Source: Paenibacillus sp. Root52 (lineage in GTDB: Bacteria > Bacillota > Bacilli > Paenibacillales > Paenibacillaceae). Taken from it: DNA of 64,000 nucleotides. Below are positions 26,792-36,600 of the stretch, in pieces (within the stretch, counting starts at the first letter, position 1; each line of letters begins with the position of its first letter). The position numbers and the translations under genes were made by a program. The stretch lies in NCBI RefSeq assembly GCF_001426865.1, contig NZ_LMFO01000002.1, forward strand, positions 63,470 to 127,469. Reading direction: 5' to 3'. The notes beneath the pieces were generated by a model. That model saw only the letters and a program-made list of their open reading frames with translations. It had not been told where the DNA came from and did not search any database.

Positions 26792-27952
26792 TTAGCTACC
26801 CCAATATTGCTTGGCAATCCGTTGACCTTGATCAATCTTCGCCCATTGCTGGGATTCACTTAGCTCGTTACCACCGTCGCAGGATGCAAACCCGCATTGG
26901 TGGGATAACAGCAAGCGATCTTTATCAATGATTTTGGATGCTTCGTCCAACAGACGAAGTACACGATCTTCATCATCCAGTGTGCTCGTTTTGGAAGACA
27001 ACAGTCCCAGTACGATTTCCGTTTCAGGTCTGTCCTTGAATACTTCCAGTGCTTCAATCGAACCTGCACGATCGTCATCCCACTCTAGGAAGAAGCGATC
27101 ATACTTCAACTGCTTCAGGAATAGATTCGCAATTTTTGCGTATGATCCTCCACCCATGTTGCGGGAATCATAATTACCGCGGCAGTTATGGGTCCACATT
27201 TTCAAGCCAAGGCTATGGCCATAGTCGATTACGGTGTTGTTAATATCAATGAATTCAGTAGCGAGACCCTGTACTTCGTCTTGATTGATATGCTCCCCAG
27301 TAAACGGAGAGTTCGGGTTGTCGTCTGCAAACAGCTCCCACAAGCAATCATCGAATTGCAGGATTTTGCCGCCGGCTGCAGCGAATTCTGTTACGAATTC
27401 TTTATAAGCTTTGACAAGCCCTGCTTTGAGTTCCTGAATGTTCTGGTACACCGCATCTGTGCCACCAATGTTATCCGACCAGGACAGCTCACCGAAGATA
27501 TGGGAAGGTGACGGTACGCAAAGCTTCGTTTGCTGATCTCCTGCCGTGTCTTGCAGCTGTTTGAACAGTTGAATGAAATGGTGATTCTTGCCGCTCAGTT
27601 CGCCAGTGATGCGAAGTCCAATGTCTTTACGTGTTTCATATTTCGAAGTGCCGTCTACGTCTCTGAAAAAGTATCCATGATCCGCGATATAACGCTCCAC
27701 TCCACCAAAGCCCCACACAAAATCTAGATGCCACATGGATTTGGAGAATTCACCATCTGTAATAATCGACAGGTTATGCTCAATTTCTTTCTTGACCACC
27801 TGCTCGATTGCTTTGGTTTCACACTGTGCATATCCCTCAAAATGGTTATAGAACGGATACTGGATATCATCACGGTGTTCAATTTGCGTTTTATATTCTA
27901 GCAGCTCATCCGGCCGCAATAAACTTCCTACGATCTGGAACTTATCAGTCAT
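26792..27952 (-). CDS. MetE C-terminal-like protein (YxjG/YxjH family)
   Basis: A 386-residue protein of the cobalamin-independent methionine synthase C-terminal family, like B. subtilis YxjG/YxjH. The zinc-site pattern is partly visible: H-x-C (T-H-N-C-R-G-N-Y), a central Glu-rich strand (F-L-E-W-D-D) and a late Cys (S-H-Q-C-G-F-A-S). Such stand-alone proteins transfer methyl groups to homocysteine, in some bacteria with a methyl-carrying partner protein. ATG 27952 follows GAGGGGG. Unlike its B. subtilis relatives it has no room for an S-box riboswitch: only 92 bases separate it from the upstream gene. Confidence 0.8.
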   Translation of the reverse strand: MTDKFQIVGSLLRPDELLEYKTQIEHRDDIQYPFYNHFEGYAQCETKAIEQVVKKEIEHNLSIITDGEFSKSMWHLDFVWGFGGVERYIADHGYFFRDVDGTSKYETRKDIGLRITGELSGKNHHFIQLFKQLQDTAGDQQTKLCVPSPSHIFGELSWSDNIGGTDAVYQNIQELKAGLVKAYKEFVTEFAAAGGKILQFDDCLWELFADDNPNSPFTGEHINQDEVQGLATEFIDINNTVIDYGHSLGLKMWTHNCRGNYDSRNMGGGSYAKIANLFLKQLKYDRFFLEWDDDRAGSIEALEVFKDRPETEIVLGLLSSKTSTLDDEDRVLRLLDEASKIIDKDRLLLSHQCGFASCDGGNELSESQQWAKIDQGQRIAKQYWGS

Positions 27953-28044
27953 GTAAATAACCCCCTCGTTGTATACGAGTATCATATCACGATAGAGGCA
28001 GTTAGAAGAGATACTTAAAAACCATAACTAGTTATAGCTAAAAG

Positions 28045-28614
28045 CTATAGCGAGCTACGCCGTAACTCATAAAAATACTGCACAGCGGAATGCTTGGACT
28101 TCACCTTCTCGGACATGTTCAATATTCGCTTCTTGCCCACACGCCTGTCCACCAGAGCCAGAATATTCAACAGAATATCATCGCTCTCCAGGCTTACCTC
28201 TATTGAAGTCGTTAAAAATGTATTTGCCACCACGTTAAAATTGGATTTACTTAGTGCAGTCTGTGCGGACAAGATCTCTTTCGCTACGGCTGTACTTTTC
28301 TTACTTCTTGCCATAACGGGTAGACGATCCTCAGGCACGTTTCCTTTGGTCGCTTTTCTAACCTCTTCAATATCTTCATCACTAACCGGAATCTCAATCT
28401 GCGGATCATTCTTGATCTCCTGATCCGACTGGTACCAGCGGATCGGGGTCGTCTTATCCATCATATTAAGAATGTTCTTCTTATCTACGACAAGATAACT
28501 AAGTCCAGCCTTATCTGGTGAATACCGGTAACTGGTTGATCCATATTCAACTCTTCCAACTAACGCAGGACAGAGGAAACTCTCCAATTGTTGCTTCAAT
28601 TTACTCCAGGACAT
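28045..28614 (-). CDS. SF0329 family protein
   Basis: A 189-residue soluble protein. The opening M-S-W-S-K-L-K-Q-Q-L-E-S-F-L-C-P-A-L and the G-R-V-E-Y-x-S-T-S-Y-R-Y segment resemble what is annotated as the SF0329 family; its function is unknown to me. The C-terminal half is helical and charged. It lies 92 bases upstream of the MetE-like gene on the same strand; a TG-extended -10 (TGATATGAT) in that gap suggests the downstream gene has its own promoter. Confidence 0.6.
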   Translation of the reverse strand: MSWSKLKQQLESFLCPALVGRVEYGSTSYRYSPDKAGLSYLVVDKKNILNMMDKTTPIRWYQSDQEIKNDPQIEIPVSDEDIEEVRKATKGNVPEDRLPVMARSKKSTAVAKEILSAQTALSKSNFNVVANTFLTTSIEVSLESDDILLNILALVDRRVGKKRILNMSEKVKSKHSAVQYFYELRRSSL

Positions 28615-28787
28615 AATTCCTCCTATGTTGATCCATTTGATAGGTGCTGCACACCAGGTTTACGAAATGCAATTCAAAACATTCATTCCACTTTTCATCT
28701 TACTTTAGTATAGCTCAAAAAACAGCACAAAATATCATGCACCCCTCATCTCCCTACCGTAAACTTTGGAAAAAAGGAGGTTTCGAG

Positions 28788-29909
28788 ATGTTAACACTTC
28801 CCGTTCACACACTAGAATTACAAGGTACAAACTACGAGATTGGCCATAGACTAGGTACACTAATTTCTGAAAATAGAGCACAACAACTCGCGTATACACG
28901 CACACTTGAAGGCTTTGGAGAGAACGAATATCGAGAAGCGATCCATCTCTTCGATGAATGGTGCCCAGGCATATCGGAAGAGATTGCTGGATTTGCAGAG
29001 GCCTTGCGCGTACCTGCCAAACAGATTGCATATTATGCCCTATCTTATCTGCTCCCGCGATGCAGCCAGATTGCCCTGCTGCCCTCGATGACAGCACTGA
29101 ACAAACCCTTACTTGCTCGTAACTATGAATTCAATCATCAGATGGAGGATTTTGTTCTTGCTAGAACCTCTGTCACTGGTAAATACACACACATGGGAAC
29201 GAGTACGATGAGCTTTGGACGTGACGATGGTTTTAATGAGCATGGACTTGCGGTAACGATGAGTGCTTGCGGTTTTCCCGTTGGGGCTGAGCCCTTTATG
29301 CGAGCACCTAAGCTTAAAGGCTTACATTTCTGGGCGGCCATTCGCGCGGTACTGGAACATTGTACTAATGTTGAAGAAGCGCTGCTCTATCTCAAGGACA
29401 TGCCGATCGCCTGTAATGTCAATATGATGTTGCTCGATCAATCCGGTAACGCTGCTTTATTCGAAACGATGGATGGTAACCAAGCTACTAAGCACATTGA
29501 TCCAGCCTCGCCAGAACAGTTCCTCTGGGCGACCAATCATCCCGTTCTTCCGGAACTCGTGAGTTATGAGCCGCAGGCTGCGATTCATTCTTTGCGACGA
29601 GCGGAGTGGATTGTTTCCCAACTGGAGGGATCGACTGGTGTAACACATGAACAGCTCAAGGACATGTTATTGTCGAGCTATCCCAATGGGCTGTGTTGTC
29701 ATTATTTTGAGGACTATTTCGGCACCACCAAAAGCATGCTGTTCTCCCCCGCAGACGGTATAATAGAGCTATGTTGGGGCGGTAGAGCCGCCAATGGCTG
29801 GCACACATACGATATCAGACAACCCATACCAGAAACATCAACTACAATTCAGATTAGCTTGGAGAGAGCGGACTTGGCGATGTTCGGATACCAATCATTG
29901 CACCGTTGA
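28788..29909 (+). CDS. C45-family acyltransferase/amidohydrolase
   Basis: A 373-residue Ntn-hydrolase of the acyl-coenzyme A:6-aminopenicillanic acid acyltransferase-like group (peptidase family C45). These proteins self-cleave to expose an N-terminal cysteine; Cys92 in L-L-P-R-C-S-Q is the expected nucleophile. Later blocks N-Y-E-F, N-E-H-G-L-A-V-T and W-A-T-N-H fit the fold. Substrates in bacteria are mostly unknown amides. AAAGGAGG eight bases before ATG 28788 sets the start. An AraC regulator begins 18 bases after the stop, forming a likely two-gene unit. Confidence 0.8.
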   Translation: MLTLPVHTLELQGTNYEIGHRLGTLISENRAQQLAYTRTLEGFGENEYREAIHLFDEWCPGISEEIAGFAEALRVPAKQIAYYALSYLLPRCSQIALLPSMTALNKPLLARNYEFNHQMEDFVLARTSVTGKYTHMGTSTMSFGRDDGFNEHGLAVTMSACGFPVGAEPFMRAPKLKGLHFWAAIRAVLEHCTNVEEALLYLKDMPIACNVNMMLLDQSGNAALFETMDGNQATKHIDPASPEQFLWATNHPVLPELVSYEPQAAIHSLRRAEWIVSQLEGSTGVTHEQLKDMLLSSYPNGLCCHYFEDYFGTTKSMLFSPADGIIELCWGGRAANGWHTYDIRQPIPETSTTIQISLERADLAMFGYQSLHR

Positions 29910-29926
29910 TTATGGAGGGATTCCTA

Positions 29927-30802
29927 TTGGACTACCGACCAGCATTAGAGCAGGCGATCATCTATATCGAAGATAGGCTTGGTGAAGCGATCAAAGTGGA
30001 GGAGGTTGCGCGGGCAGCAGGGTACTCCTACTACCATTTGAACCGCCAATTCAGCGCGATATTGGGAGAGAGCATTGGCAGTTACATTAAGAAACGGCGA
30101 TTAGCAAGTGCAGCGAAGGCTTTACTTTATACGAATAAAAAGGTGATTGAGATTGCGCTGGAAAATGGATTCGAGTCCTCCGAGTCGTTTAGCCGTGCGT
30201 TTAAATTCAACTATAGGATCAGCCCACAGGAATACCGCATTAATCGCTTAGATACCTTTATTGCTTCCAAGTCGAAACTGCACGCTAATGTTCTGGATCA
30301 TCTGACGCTCAATGTCACGATCCAACCCACCATTGTTATGTTTCCCGAGACGAAGATCGCCGGAATACGTGGACACACCACACTTAAGGATAATAAGCTA
30401 GCCGCCTTGTGGCAGGCGTTCAACCACATCGCTACCCAGATCCCCCACCGTTCCATTCCTGGACGGGGCTTTGGCGTCTGCGAGGCGTGTCATGAGAACA
30501 GTTTGTACGAAATGAGTGATGAGGTGATATTCACAGAGGTTGCTGGCGTGGAGGTCGATTCTTTTGCAGATCTGCCTGAACCATTTGTACAAAAGACTCT
30601 TCCAGCAGGACGTTACGCGGTATTCACTCATACAGGGTCACTTCGCGCGCTGCCTCAGACCTTCCAGTACATATGGGGAACATGGCTGCTTAATACGAAA
30701 GAGGAAATGGACGACCGAGAGGATTTTGAGTTATATGATCAACGTTATTTGGGTTACGATCACCCTAATTCCAAGATTGATCTATACATTCCGCTTAGAT
30801 AA
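29927..30802 (+). CDS. AraC regulator with GyrI-like effector domain
   Basis: A 291-residue Rob/BmrR-like hybrid: two AraC helix-turn-helix units at the N-terminus (about 1-105) and a GyrI-like small-molecule domain (about 130-291, with I-A-G-I-R-G-H-T and the closing D-L-Y-I-P-L). Such regulators sense drug-like or lipophilic molecules. TTG 29927 is preferred because GGAGGG ends seven bases before it; an ATG at 29912 overlaps that ribosome binding site. It follows the C45 gene and may control it. Confidence 0.8.
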   Translation: MDYRPALEQAIIYIEDRLGEAIKVEEVARAAGYSYYHLNRQFSAILGESIGSYIKKRRLASAAKALLYTNKKVIEIALENGFESSESFSRAFKFNYRISPQEYRINRLDTFIASKSKLHANVLDHLTLNVTIQPTIVMFPETKIAGIRGHTTLKDNKLAALWQAFNHIATQIPHRSIPGRGFGVCEACHENSLYEMSDEVIFTEVAGVEVDSFADLPEPFVQKTLPAGRYAVFTHTGSLRALPQTFQYIWGTWLLNTKEEMDDREDFELYDQRYLGYDHPNSKIDLYIPLR

Positions 30803-30841
30803 GTTAAAAAGGATGTACATATATAGAGGGGGACTACCACC

Positions 30842-31222
30842 ATTTTACAAAAAATAAAACAAACTGCGAAATTGCTTAAATCCAATTTGCTCGTATTGTA
30901 TCTATCCTACCGTGATCCTAGAGTAAAATGGTTTGCTAAGCTGTTTACACTGTGTGTTGTAGCTTATGCTTTCAGTCCCATCGACCTTATCCCAGACTTC
31001 ATACCGATTTTAGGCTATGTGGATGACCTCATTATCGTTCCAATCGGCATCGTCCTTGCTCTGAAAATGATACCTCAGGTGGTCATTGAAGAGAACAGAC
31101 CCAAAGCACAGGAGATTTTAAGCAAACCTAGAAACTGGTACACGGCTACGTTGTTCATTATCGTATGGGTTCTCCTTGCCGCGTGGCTTAGTTTGTACGT
31201 GTATAACCGTTTTTTCAGTTGA
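30842..31222 (+). CDS. DUF1232 membrane protein, probable ATT start
   Basis: A DUF1232 (YkvA-like) protein with the family core A-Y-x-F-S-P-I-D-L-I-P-D-F-I-P-I-L-G-Y-x-D-D and a C-terminal membrane span. The only strong ribosome binding site, GAGGGGG (30826-30832), lies nine bases before ATT at 30842, and the ten residues encoded from there (x-L-Q-K-I-K-Q-T-A-K) match the usual N-terminus of the family. The first standard start, TTG at 30872, has no ribosome binding site. I therefore place the start at ATT with reserve. Gene function is unknown. Confidence 0.65.
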   Translation: MLQKIKQTAKLLKSNLLVLYLSYRDPRVKWFAKLFTLCVVAYAFSPIDLIPDFIPILGYVDDLIIVPIGIVLALKMIPQVVIEENRPKAQEILSKPRNWYTATLFIIVWVLLAAWLSLYVYNRFFS

Positions 31223-31258
31223 AGAAGGTCAGTACTTATAGAGGAGAGGAATAAACGA

Positions 31259-32317
31259 ATGGCTAAGAAAAAGAAAACAACCTTACCCGCTGATATTGAA
31301 AAACTTATTGCCAATAATGATATTGCTGCCGTCAAAGAGGTATTTGAGCAATGCGAATGGGATGCCCGCGGGGGCTATAGCAAAGGTACAGCGCTCAGCT
31401 TACGGAAGATTTCCGATGAACTCGTTCGCTGGTTAGTGGAACAAGGGGCTGATGTTAACGCCCAAGACAAATACCAGCGTACACCTCTTCACGCTCATGC
31501 AGCACACTGGTCAGGGAATGTAAGCTTACTTCTTGAATTGGGCGCAGATCCGAATGCTCTTGATTACCAGAACGAAACACCGCTGCACGCAGCCTTCAAT
31601 TCGTATAGAACCCAAGCGGTACAAGAGTTGATTAACCATGGTGTAGATATTAACGTACAGAATAAAAGGGGAAATACTCCACTGGCTAAGGGCTTAATCA
31701 ATTGCCGGAATGCAGATATTGTTCATATGGCGGAAATCGCCACTATGCTGTTGGATGCTGGAGCATCGGTCACCCCGGAGATGAAAGAGTCGGTAAAAGG
31801 AATTGGCAAGAATTTTGAATTCATCCGAGAAAAATATAATAAAGACCGTGTTGACGAAGTTTCAGGCGCACTACTCAAGCTGTATCAGCTCTTTGATGTG
31901 GAGCCAGTAGCTGTACGCATCATGCATGATGGAACTACGCCCATTCAGGTAACAGCAACCACTTGGCCTAAACAACACCAAGAGCTGTGGGAATATCTCA
32001 TCCCGCCCCAAGGCTATGCCCCAACGGTTCAGGGAGAGGTTATTCGGATCACCGGGCGTGTTTCCCATGAAGTATTGGACAATGGTGGTGGCAACTGGGA
32101 TGCCGATTTCCGTAAGATGCTGGATGCGTTGGTACAGCACTTCGGTACGGGTTCACCGTTAACTCCAGCCCTTCTGCAAGAGGCAAACGACTTGGTCAGT
32201 AGGCTTCGCAAAGGTTCGGACTATGATGCGCCTGCCAGATTATGCGAATTAGCGGTACAATGGGTGCTTGCCAATCCTCAGCCAGTGGCGATGGCGCAAC
32301 CGGCGTATTCTCGCTGA
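31259..32317 (+). CDS. Ankyrin-repeat protein
   Basis: A 352-residue cytoplasmic protein with four ankyrin repeats at about 45-170 (G-A-D-V-N-A-Q-D, R-T-P-L-H-A-H-A, G-A-D-P-N-A-L-D, E-T-P-L-H-A-A-F, G-V-D-I-N-V-Q-N) and an unassigned C-terminal domain of about 150 residues. Ankyrin repeats bind partner proteins; the partner is unknown. It follows the DUF1232 gene by 36 bases and ends at a strong terminator. Confidence 0.75.
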   Translation: MAKKKKTTLPADIEKLIANNDIAAVKEVFEQCEWDARGGYSKGTALSLRKISDELVRWLVEQGADVNAQDKYQRTPLHAHAAHWSGNVSLLLELGADPNALDYQNETPLHAAFNSYRTQAVQELINHGVDINVQNKRGNTPLAKGLINCRNADIVHMAEIATMLLDAGASVTPEMKESVKGIGKNFEFIREKYNKDRVDEVSGALLKLYQLFDVEPVAVRIMHDGTTPIQVTATTWPKQHQELWEYLIPPQGYAPTVQGEVIRITGRVSHEVLDNGGGNWDADFRKMLDALVQHFGTGSPLTPALLQEANDLVSRLRKGSDYDAPARLCELAVQWVLANPQPVAMAQPAYSR

Positions 32318-32350
32318 GGGTAGACTTGGTCATTTTATACTCTATAAAAA

Positions 32351-32402
32351 AAAGCTAAACTGCTTCTCTGACATGAAGTCAGAAGAATTGCAGTTTAGCT
32401 TT
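32351..32402. terminator. Bidirectional terminator
   Basis: AAAGCTAAACTGC pairs perfectly with GCAGTTTAGCTTT, with an inner CTGAC/GTCAG stem and T or A runs on both sides. It serves the convergent ankyrin and dihydrouridine synthase genes. Confidence 0.85.
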
Positions 32403-32417
32403 ACTTTTTTTTATATG

Positions 32418-33404
32418 TTACGCCTCTTCTACCCTCTCTTGACTCTTGCTTGCAAACTCATCAAGCAGCGTCCGCACGACACTTGTTGATTTTGCATTCA
32501 TTAAGTCATTGCGAAGCTCACTTGCGCCACGGAATCCACGAACATAGATTTTGAAGAAACGTGTAAGCGCGCTGAATGAACGTGGCTCTTGTTCTGAATA
32601 TTGGTCATGGAGATCCAGGTGCAACCTTAGCAGATTGAGCAATTCCTCGCTACTGTGTTCCTTTGGCTGCTTCTCAAAGGCAAACGGATTCTGGAAAATC
32701 CCCCGCCCAATCATAATGCCATCCACACCATACTGTTCAGCGAGCTTCAAGCCAGTCTCACGATCAGGAATATCGCCGTTAATCGTCAGAAGTGTATGCG
32801 GCGCAATCTCATCCCGAAGCTTCTTAATCTCAGGGATCAGTTCCCAGTGTGCATCGACTTTACTCATTTCCTCTCTAGTGCGCAGATGAATGGATAGGTT
32901 CACAATGTCCTGCTGCAAAATATGAGTTAACCAGTCACGCCATTCGTCTACTTCTGTGAAGCCGAGCCTTGTTTTCACACTGACAGGCAATCCTCCGGCT
33001 TTGGCAGCTTGGATGATCTCCGCAGCGATTGCGGGACGGCAGATCAGGCCGCTCCCTTTCCCATTCTCTGCAACATTGGCTACAGGACAACCCATATTAA
33101 TGTCGATGCCTTTGAAGCCTTCTTTTGCCATACCGATACTCATCTCACGAAAGAATTCCGGTTTATCTCCCCAAATATGAGCCACAATGGGCTGTTCGTC
33201 CGCTGTAAACGTCAAACGTCCGCGCACACTTTTGTTCCCCTCAGGGTGACAGTAGCTCTCCGTGTTCGCAAATTCCGTAAAAAATACATCTGGTCTCCCC
33301 GCTTCACTCACGACATGACGAAACACAACATCCGTCACATCCTCCATCGGTGCCAGTATAAAAAATGGTCGTGGTAACTCACGCCAAAAATTGTCTTTCG
33401 TCAT
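32418..33404 (-). CDS. tRNA-dihydrouridine synthase
   Basis: A 328-residue FMN enzyme that reduces uridines in the tRNA D-loop. L-A-P-M-E-D-V-T-D opens the barrel, N-M-G-C-P-V contains the catalytic Cys, V-K-T-R-L-G-F follows and [12 protein letters not shown] is the phosphate-binding end. The usual H-G-R-T-R is replaced by H-L-R-T-R-E-E-M-S, as in a Firmicutes subgroup. ATG 33404 is chosen by GAGAGG eight bases upstream. Confidence 0.85.
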   Translation of the reverse strand: MTKDNFWRELPRPFFILAPMEDVTDVVFRHVVSEAGRPDVFFTEFANTESYCHPEGNKSVRGRLTFTADEQPIVAHIWGDKPEFFREMSIGMAKEGFKGIDINMGCPVANVAENGKGSGLICRPAIAAEIIQAAKAGGLPVSVKTRLGFTEVDEWRDWLTHILQQDIVNLSIHLRTREEMSKVDAHWELIPEIKKLRDEIAPHTLLTINGDIPDRETGLKLAEQYGVDGIMIGRGIFQNPFAFEKQPKEHSSEELLNLLRLHLDLHDQYSEQEPRSFSALTRFFKIYVRGFRGASELRNDLMNAKSTSVVRTLLDEFASKSQERVEEA

Positions 33405-33518
33405 ATCCAAAACCTCTCTATGCATACTAGGGAATTCTTTATCCCGAAAATGTTAAAACATCTGTAGACCGATTATATCACACCCCCAAGAGAAGCATAC
33501 TTCTCCCTGAATGACAAA

Positions 33519-33558
33519 AAAGCGGAACGAGCGTGCTAATTAGCTCTCGTTCTGCTTT
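33519..33558 (-). terminator. Terminator of the large SLH gene
   Basis: AAAGCGGAACGAG pairs with CTCGTTCTGCTTT; on the minus strand a run of T follows. It lies 60 bases beyond the stop at 33620. Confidence 0.8.
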
Positions 33559-33619
33559 CTAGTTTCCATGTAATATATCTTATCCTACCGCAGCACACCA
33601 AAAGTTTAATTATCTCTAA

Positions 33620-36600
33620 TCAGATTAGATCTGACTTCTGCAGCAATCTCTGCATGATCGTCGCAATCTCGGCACGTGTGATTTTACCTTTTGGCGCTAA
33701 TAAAAACTGACTGCGACCCTGCACAAGACCGGACTTTACGCTGTCCGCTGCACTGCTGCGTGCCCATGAGGATACAGTAGTCTCATCTTGGAACATCTGG
33801 AGCGTGGCATCTAAAGACTCTGCGTTCAGGCTGTCTTTCAACCCAGTAATCGTCATCGCTTTCGCCAATATGACCATCGCCTGTTCTCTTGTAATGGTTT
33901 CGTTAGGATGGAACGTACCATCCTCGAAGCCGTTGATCAGCCCATAAGCATGTGCTGTACGGATAGCACCATTGTACCAATCCTCGGTCTTCACATCGAT
34001 AAATGGAGTTTCCCCATTCTCCGGACGAAGTCCTAGACCACGAACAACGATGGCAGCGAACTCTGCACGGGTCACGGCTCGATCAGGATTGAAGGTACCA
34101 TTGCCAACGCCTTCCACAATCATTCTAGACCCCATATCGTTCACAGCATCTTTACCCCAATGATTCGTTACATCTGCAAATTGTAGCGGATGCCATACCA
34201 CTGCATATGTGCTATTGGTCAAACTGTTAATTTGAGCTTCGTATCTTCCATTATTCTGACGTACTTTGGTTGGAACATGGCGAACCGTGCCGTCCGGCTC
34301 CACCACAACGCCGGTTGTAATCTTGTTAGGATCTACGTCGTCTGGAATAGCTATCGTTCTCTCGACATAGGCATCAAAATGACTGACTTCAACGGACTTG
34401 TCCCCATAAACAACATTAACCGTAAAGTCCAGCGGTGGAGTAACTAGTGTTAACTCGTTTTGAGCGGCTGCGCGCCCTACAATGTCCGATTGAGCAGATG
34501 TCGGGGCTGCAATTTCAATCCGTACCTTGATTCCCTGCAAGTCGCTAGCTCCTCCAACTTGGCTTGCAATCTCTCCAATACGGATCTGACCTGCCGGCAC
34601 GGTATATGAAGCTTGCTCCGTTTGGAATTCCAGTACAGCTTGATAATCTCCCATCGTCCTGATCATTTCACCCGTAAGCTCACCGACGAAGACGTCAAAT
34701 GTTTGACGAATGGGGATTGTGACAATAGCACCTTGTCCTTCCTCCGCCAATCTATCGTTCAGCTTCTGCTGATCCACCACAATGGTCAATGCCGTTTGTT
34801 GATCACGTCGGGATATTGTCGCTTGTCCGGCATTCTCCACTTTTCCATTAACCAGAATATCGACGCCTGTCGTTACCGTTGTTGGCACTGTTGGTGCTGT
34901 TGTCGGTGGTGTGATTGGCGTTACTGGTGCGGTGGATGGAACTTCTGTTACAGGTAGATTGGTTGACGGAGCAGAAGCTGCTACTGGCACAACTGCATTG
35001 GACTTCGCCGAGTCTATGCTTTTGCCAGCACCGTTAATGGCCTTCACCGTGAACGTATAGCTTGTTCCGTTACTCAATCCTGGTACTGTTATTGGACTAG
35101 CGATGCCTGTAATTATTGTGTTCCCTGGCGATACGATCACCTCGTATCCCGTAATTGGACTTCCACCATTATGAGCTGGTGCCGTAAATCTCACAATGGC
35201 TTGTCCGTTGCCCGGAGTCGCCGTCACATCTGTTGGCGCTCCTGGAACGCTTGAAGGGATAACGCTGACCTGATTGGAGGCTTCGCTAAGCCCTCCTTTA
35301 TTCTCTGCTTTTACAACAAAGTAATAGATCTTGCCGTTAACCAAATCAGGAATCATATAAGGTGATGATGCCTCATCTGTGATTTCAATCCTATGGTCAG
35401 GATCACCATCTGTTGCCATATAGATCCGGTACTCTACATCGGGTTCCGTTTCCCATTTCAACGTTACGTGACCATCCCCAGGTTCAGCTGTCAGATTCCG
35501 AGGGTTGGCTGGTGCATTAGGCAGATTCACCGCCTGTGTTACTTTGAAAGTGACAGGCAGCATCTGATCTGCTGTCAACGTAATGGTAGCGGTATATGTT
35601 CCTGCCGGTAATCCATCTTTGGCACGTAGCATGAACTCTGTCTGATCTCCAGCGGTCAATTCAGTATCCGGCTGCGTGATAACAAAGGCATCCGAATCAT
35701 CCCCGCTCAGGGATGCAGATAAATGAACCAGATTTCCTGTACCCGTATGTTGAATGGACACGGTGTTCGTTTCCTGAGTACCAGATTCGTAATCGAGCAT
35801 GAGCGACTCCAATGTGCGATCATCAATCGGAGCAATCGTATATGTTGGAGCTGCTGTCACCGTAAGAACCATGCTACCTTTTTTACTCATATCTATTGTA
35901 GAGGTCGCGAAAATGGTATATTCCCCCGGCTCAGCATCGGCTTCTACCGTAACATAACCTGTATCGCTGACCTTCACCTTATTGGTTGCATCGCTACTGC
36001 TCCACGTCACCGTTACATCGGCTCCGCCTACGGTATCTACCGTTGCCGTCAGCTGTCTGCTCTCGCCCTGCATCAGGCTGTCCGTAGCCGGGTTAACCAT
36101 GACACTGTTCACGGCCGGTGCATACGTCACCTTAATGTTTGCCGTTGCAACCTTGGTTAGATCGTACACAGATGTCGCTGTAATGACATAGTCACCTGGC
36201 ACAGCATCAGGAGCAACGCTAACATTCCCCGTGCCGCTTACAGTTACCTTGTTGCTAGAATCATTGCTTGCCCACATCACGGAAGGATCGGCTCCACCTA
36301 CCGCAGTTACCGTGGCCGTGAGTTGCTCGCTTCTTCCTTGTGCAACATTAGCACTCTCCGGATTGACAGTGATATTGTGAATAGCTGGTGCATACATCAC
36401 TGTAACGGTTGCCTTTCCCGTCTTACTGCTGTCTTCAATCGATGTAGCTGTCATTGTGTAATCCCCTGGTACAGCATCTGCTGCAGCCGTTACAAAGCCG
36501 GTATCACTTACCTCAACTTTGCCAGTTAGATCGCTGCTGCTCCATGTTACCACCGTCGAAGCTCCACCAACTGCCTCAACGATTGCCTCTAACTGTGTAC

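Noticed and set aside
26583..26931. Plus-strand frames in the gap before the MetE-like gene
   Set aside because: No ribosome binding site, no family, and the longer one runs antisense into the MetE-like gene.
27953..28044. S-box (SAM) riboswitch before the MetE-like gene
   Set aside because: Only 92 bases are available and no S-box core motifs are present.
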